This document shows, piece by piece, positions 4,594 through 5,811 of a DNA stretch of 5,811 nt; position 1 is the first letter of the stretch; every line of letters begins with the position of its first letter. The position numbers were made by a program, and so were the translations under genes. Below the pieces are notes generated by a model. It worked only from the letters and a program-made list of their open reading frames with translations, was not told the origin of the DNA and did not search any database. The DNA comes from Enterobacteriaceae bacterium UBA2655 (GTDB lineage Bacteria; Pseudomonadota; Gammaproteobacteria; Enterobacterales; Enterobacteriaceae), in contig DENB01000043.1 in assembly GCA_002359495.1 (NCBI GenBank), positions 1-5,811 on the forward strand. Reading direction: 5' to 3'.

Positions 4594-5811
4594 ATGACTG
4601 AAAAAACTTTTCTGGTGGAAATCGGCACCGAAGAGCTGCCGCCGAAAGCGCTGCGCAATCTGGCGGAATCTTTCGCCGCGCAGGTCACCGCCGAGCTGGA
4701 CGCCGCTAACCTGGCGCACGGCGAAGTCAGCTGGTTTGCCGCGCCGCGCCGTCTGGCGCTGAAAGTGGCGAACCTGAGCGCCTCGCAGCCCGATCGCGAA
4801 GTGGAAAAACGCGGCCCCGCCATCGCTGCGGCTTTCGACACCGACGGCAAGCCGACCAAAGCGGCGGAAGGCTGGGCGCGCGGCAACGGCATCACCGTGG
4901 ATCAGGCCGAGCGCCTGAGCACCGATAAGGGCGAGTGGCTGGTTTACCGCGCGCAGCTGAAAGGCGAAAGCGCGCAGGCGCTGCTGCCGCCGATGATCGC
5001 CAACGCGCTGGGCAAGCTGCCGATCCCTAAACTGATGCGCTGGGGCGACAGCGACGTGCAGTTCGTGCGTCCGGTTCACACCGTCACGCTGCTGCTGGGC
5101 GACGAGCTGATCCCGGCGACCATTTTGGGTATCGAATCAGGCCGTACCATTCGCGGACATCGCTTCATGGGCGAGCCGGAATTCACGCTGGAACAGGCGG
5201 ACGACTACCCGGAAATCCTGCGCCAGCGCGGTAAGGTGATCGCCGATTACCACGAGCGTAAAGCGAAGATCAAAGCGGATGCCGAAGCGGCGGCGCGTCA
5301 GCTGGGCGGCAACGCCGATCTCAGCGACAGCCTGCTGGAAGAGGTGACGTCGCTGGTGGAGTGGCCGGTGGTGTTGACCGCCACCTTCGAAGAGAAATTC
5401 CTCGCGGTGCCGGCCGAAGCGCTGGTTTACACCATGAAGGGCGACCAGAAATATTTCCCGGTTTACGACGACAGCGGCAAACTGCTGCCGAACTTTATCT
5501 TCGTCGCCAATATCGAATCCTCCGATCCGCAGCAAATTATCTCCGGCAACGAGAAGGTGGTGCGTCCGCGTCTGGCTGACGCCGAGTTCTTCTTCAATAC
5601 CGACCGCAAAAAACGTCTGGAAGATCATCTGCCGCGTCTGGAAACCGTGCTGTTCCAGAAAGAGCTGGGCACGCTGCGCGATAAAACCGATCGCATTCAG
5701 GCGCTGGCGGGCTGGATCGCGGGTCAGATCGGCGCTGACGTCAACCACGCCACGCGCGCGGGTCTGCTCTCCAAGTGCGACCTGATGACCAACATGGTGT
5801 TCGAATTTACC
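4594..5811 (+). CDS. glyS: Glycyl-tRNA synthetase beta subunit, 3' end missing
   Basis: The beta subunit of glycyl-tRNA synthetase, which binds tRNA-Gly and is required with GlyQ for aminoacylation. The frame is open from ATG at 4594 to the right edge, giving 406 of about 689 residues. The N-terminus carries the family signature [15 protein letters not shown] (6-20). Further family stretches include FAAPRRLAL (48-56), [18 protein letters not shown] (about 146-163), GHRFMG (about 188-193), [11 protein letters not shown] (about 250-260) and the Lys/Phe-rich [10 protein letters not shown] segment near 284-293, then [13 protein letters not shown] near 322-334. The HD-like and C-terminal anticodon-binding domains are partly or wholly beyond the window. 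No frameshift or odd substitution is seen. Confidence 0.98.
   Translation, partial: MTEKTFLVEIGTEELPPKALRNLAESFAAQVTAELDAANLAHGEVSWFAAPRRLALKVANLSASQPDREVEKRGPAIAAAFDTDGKPTKAAEGWARGNGITVDQAERLSTDKGEWLVYRAQLKGESAQALLPPMIANALGKLPIPKLMRWGDSDVQFVRPVHTVTLLLGDELIPATILGIESGRTIRGHRFMGEPEFTLEQADDYPEILRQRGKVIADYHERKAKIKADAEAAARQLGGNADLSDSLLEEVTSLVEWPVVLTATFEEKFLAVPAEALVYTMKGDQKYFPVYDDSGKLLPNFIFVANIESSDPQQIISGNEKVVRPRLADAEFFFNTDRKKRLEDHLPRLETVLFQKELGTLRDKTDRIQALAGWIAGQIGADVNHATRAGLLSKCDLMTNMVFEFT

Noticed and set aside
3901..5079. Long minus-strand open frame (392 codons) opposite glyQ and glyS
   Set aside because: It lies wholly antisense to two clearly conserved synthetase genes, crosses their junction, and its His/Arg/Gln-rich product is typical of the mirror frame of GC-rich coding DNA.
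5137..5748. Minus-strand open frame of 203 codons opposite glyS
   Set aside because: Antisense shadow of glyS with no recognisable family or ribosome-binding context.
1..5811. CRISPR array, tRNA genes, insertion sequence or attachment site
   Set aside because: I saw no regularly spaced repeats, tRNA-like cloverleaf sequence, transposase motif or terminal inverted repeats.

Overview
The window looks like chromosomal DNA of an enterobacterium. The proteins encoded at the right end are near-identical in length and motif content to the glycyl-tRNA synthetase alpha and beta subunits of E. coli. The base composition is GC-rich, with heavy use of GCG, CTG and CGC codons, which suggests an Erwiniaceae-type genome such as Pantoea, Mixta or Erwinia. 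The genus is an inference from general feel, not from a search.

Layout. Positions 1-3319 hold a leftward (minus-strand) cluster that reads, in transcription order: a Rid-family protein (3319-2927), a GhrA-like D-2-hydroxyacid dehydrogenase (2917-1946), a periplasmic amino-acid-type solute-binding protein (1868-975), and a polypeptide that fuses an amino-acid ABC permease to its ATPase (885 to beyond position 1). The fusion gene runs off the left edge. Positions 3320-3672 are a 353-base divergent control region. Positions 3673-5811 hold glyQ and the first 406 codons of glyS on the plus strand; glyS runs off the right edge.

How it fits together. The leftward cluster reads as one operon for uptake and processing of an amino acid or related compound. 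The binding protein and fused permease-ATPase would import it. The Rid protein would hydrolyse or detoxify an enamine/imine intermediate. The dehydrogenase would interconvert a 2-oxo acid and a D-2-hydroxy acid. The substrate cannot be named from sequence. The Rid and dehydrogenase genes are tightly coupled, with a Shine-Dalgarno overlapping the upstream stop. The 89-base gap between binding protein and transporter can form two mutually exclusive hairpins, a layout that often sets the excess of binding protein over membrane components. glyQS is an unrelated housekeeping operon that shares the divergent region.

The most informative non-coding signal is a pair of near-identical palindromes, core TCGTATACGA, with centres 167 bases apart in the divergent region. 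One lies in the spacer and -10 edge of a promoter with a perfect TTGACA -35 that points into the Rid gene. The other lies about 140 bases upstream of glyQ. They look like operators for a GntR-type regulator that is not encoded in this window.
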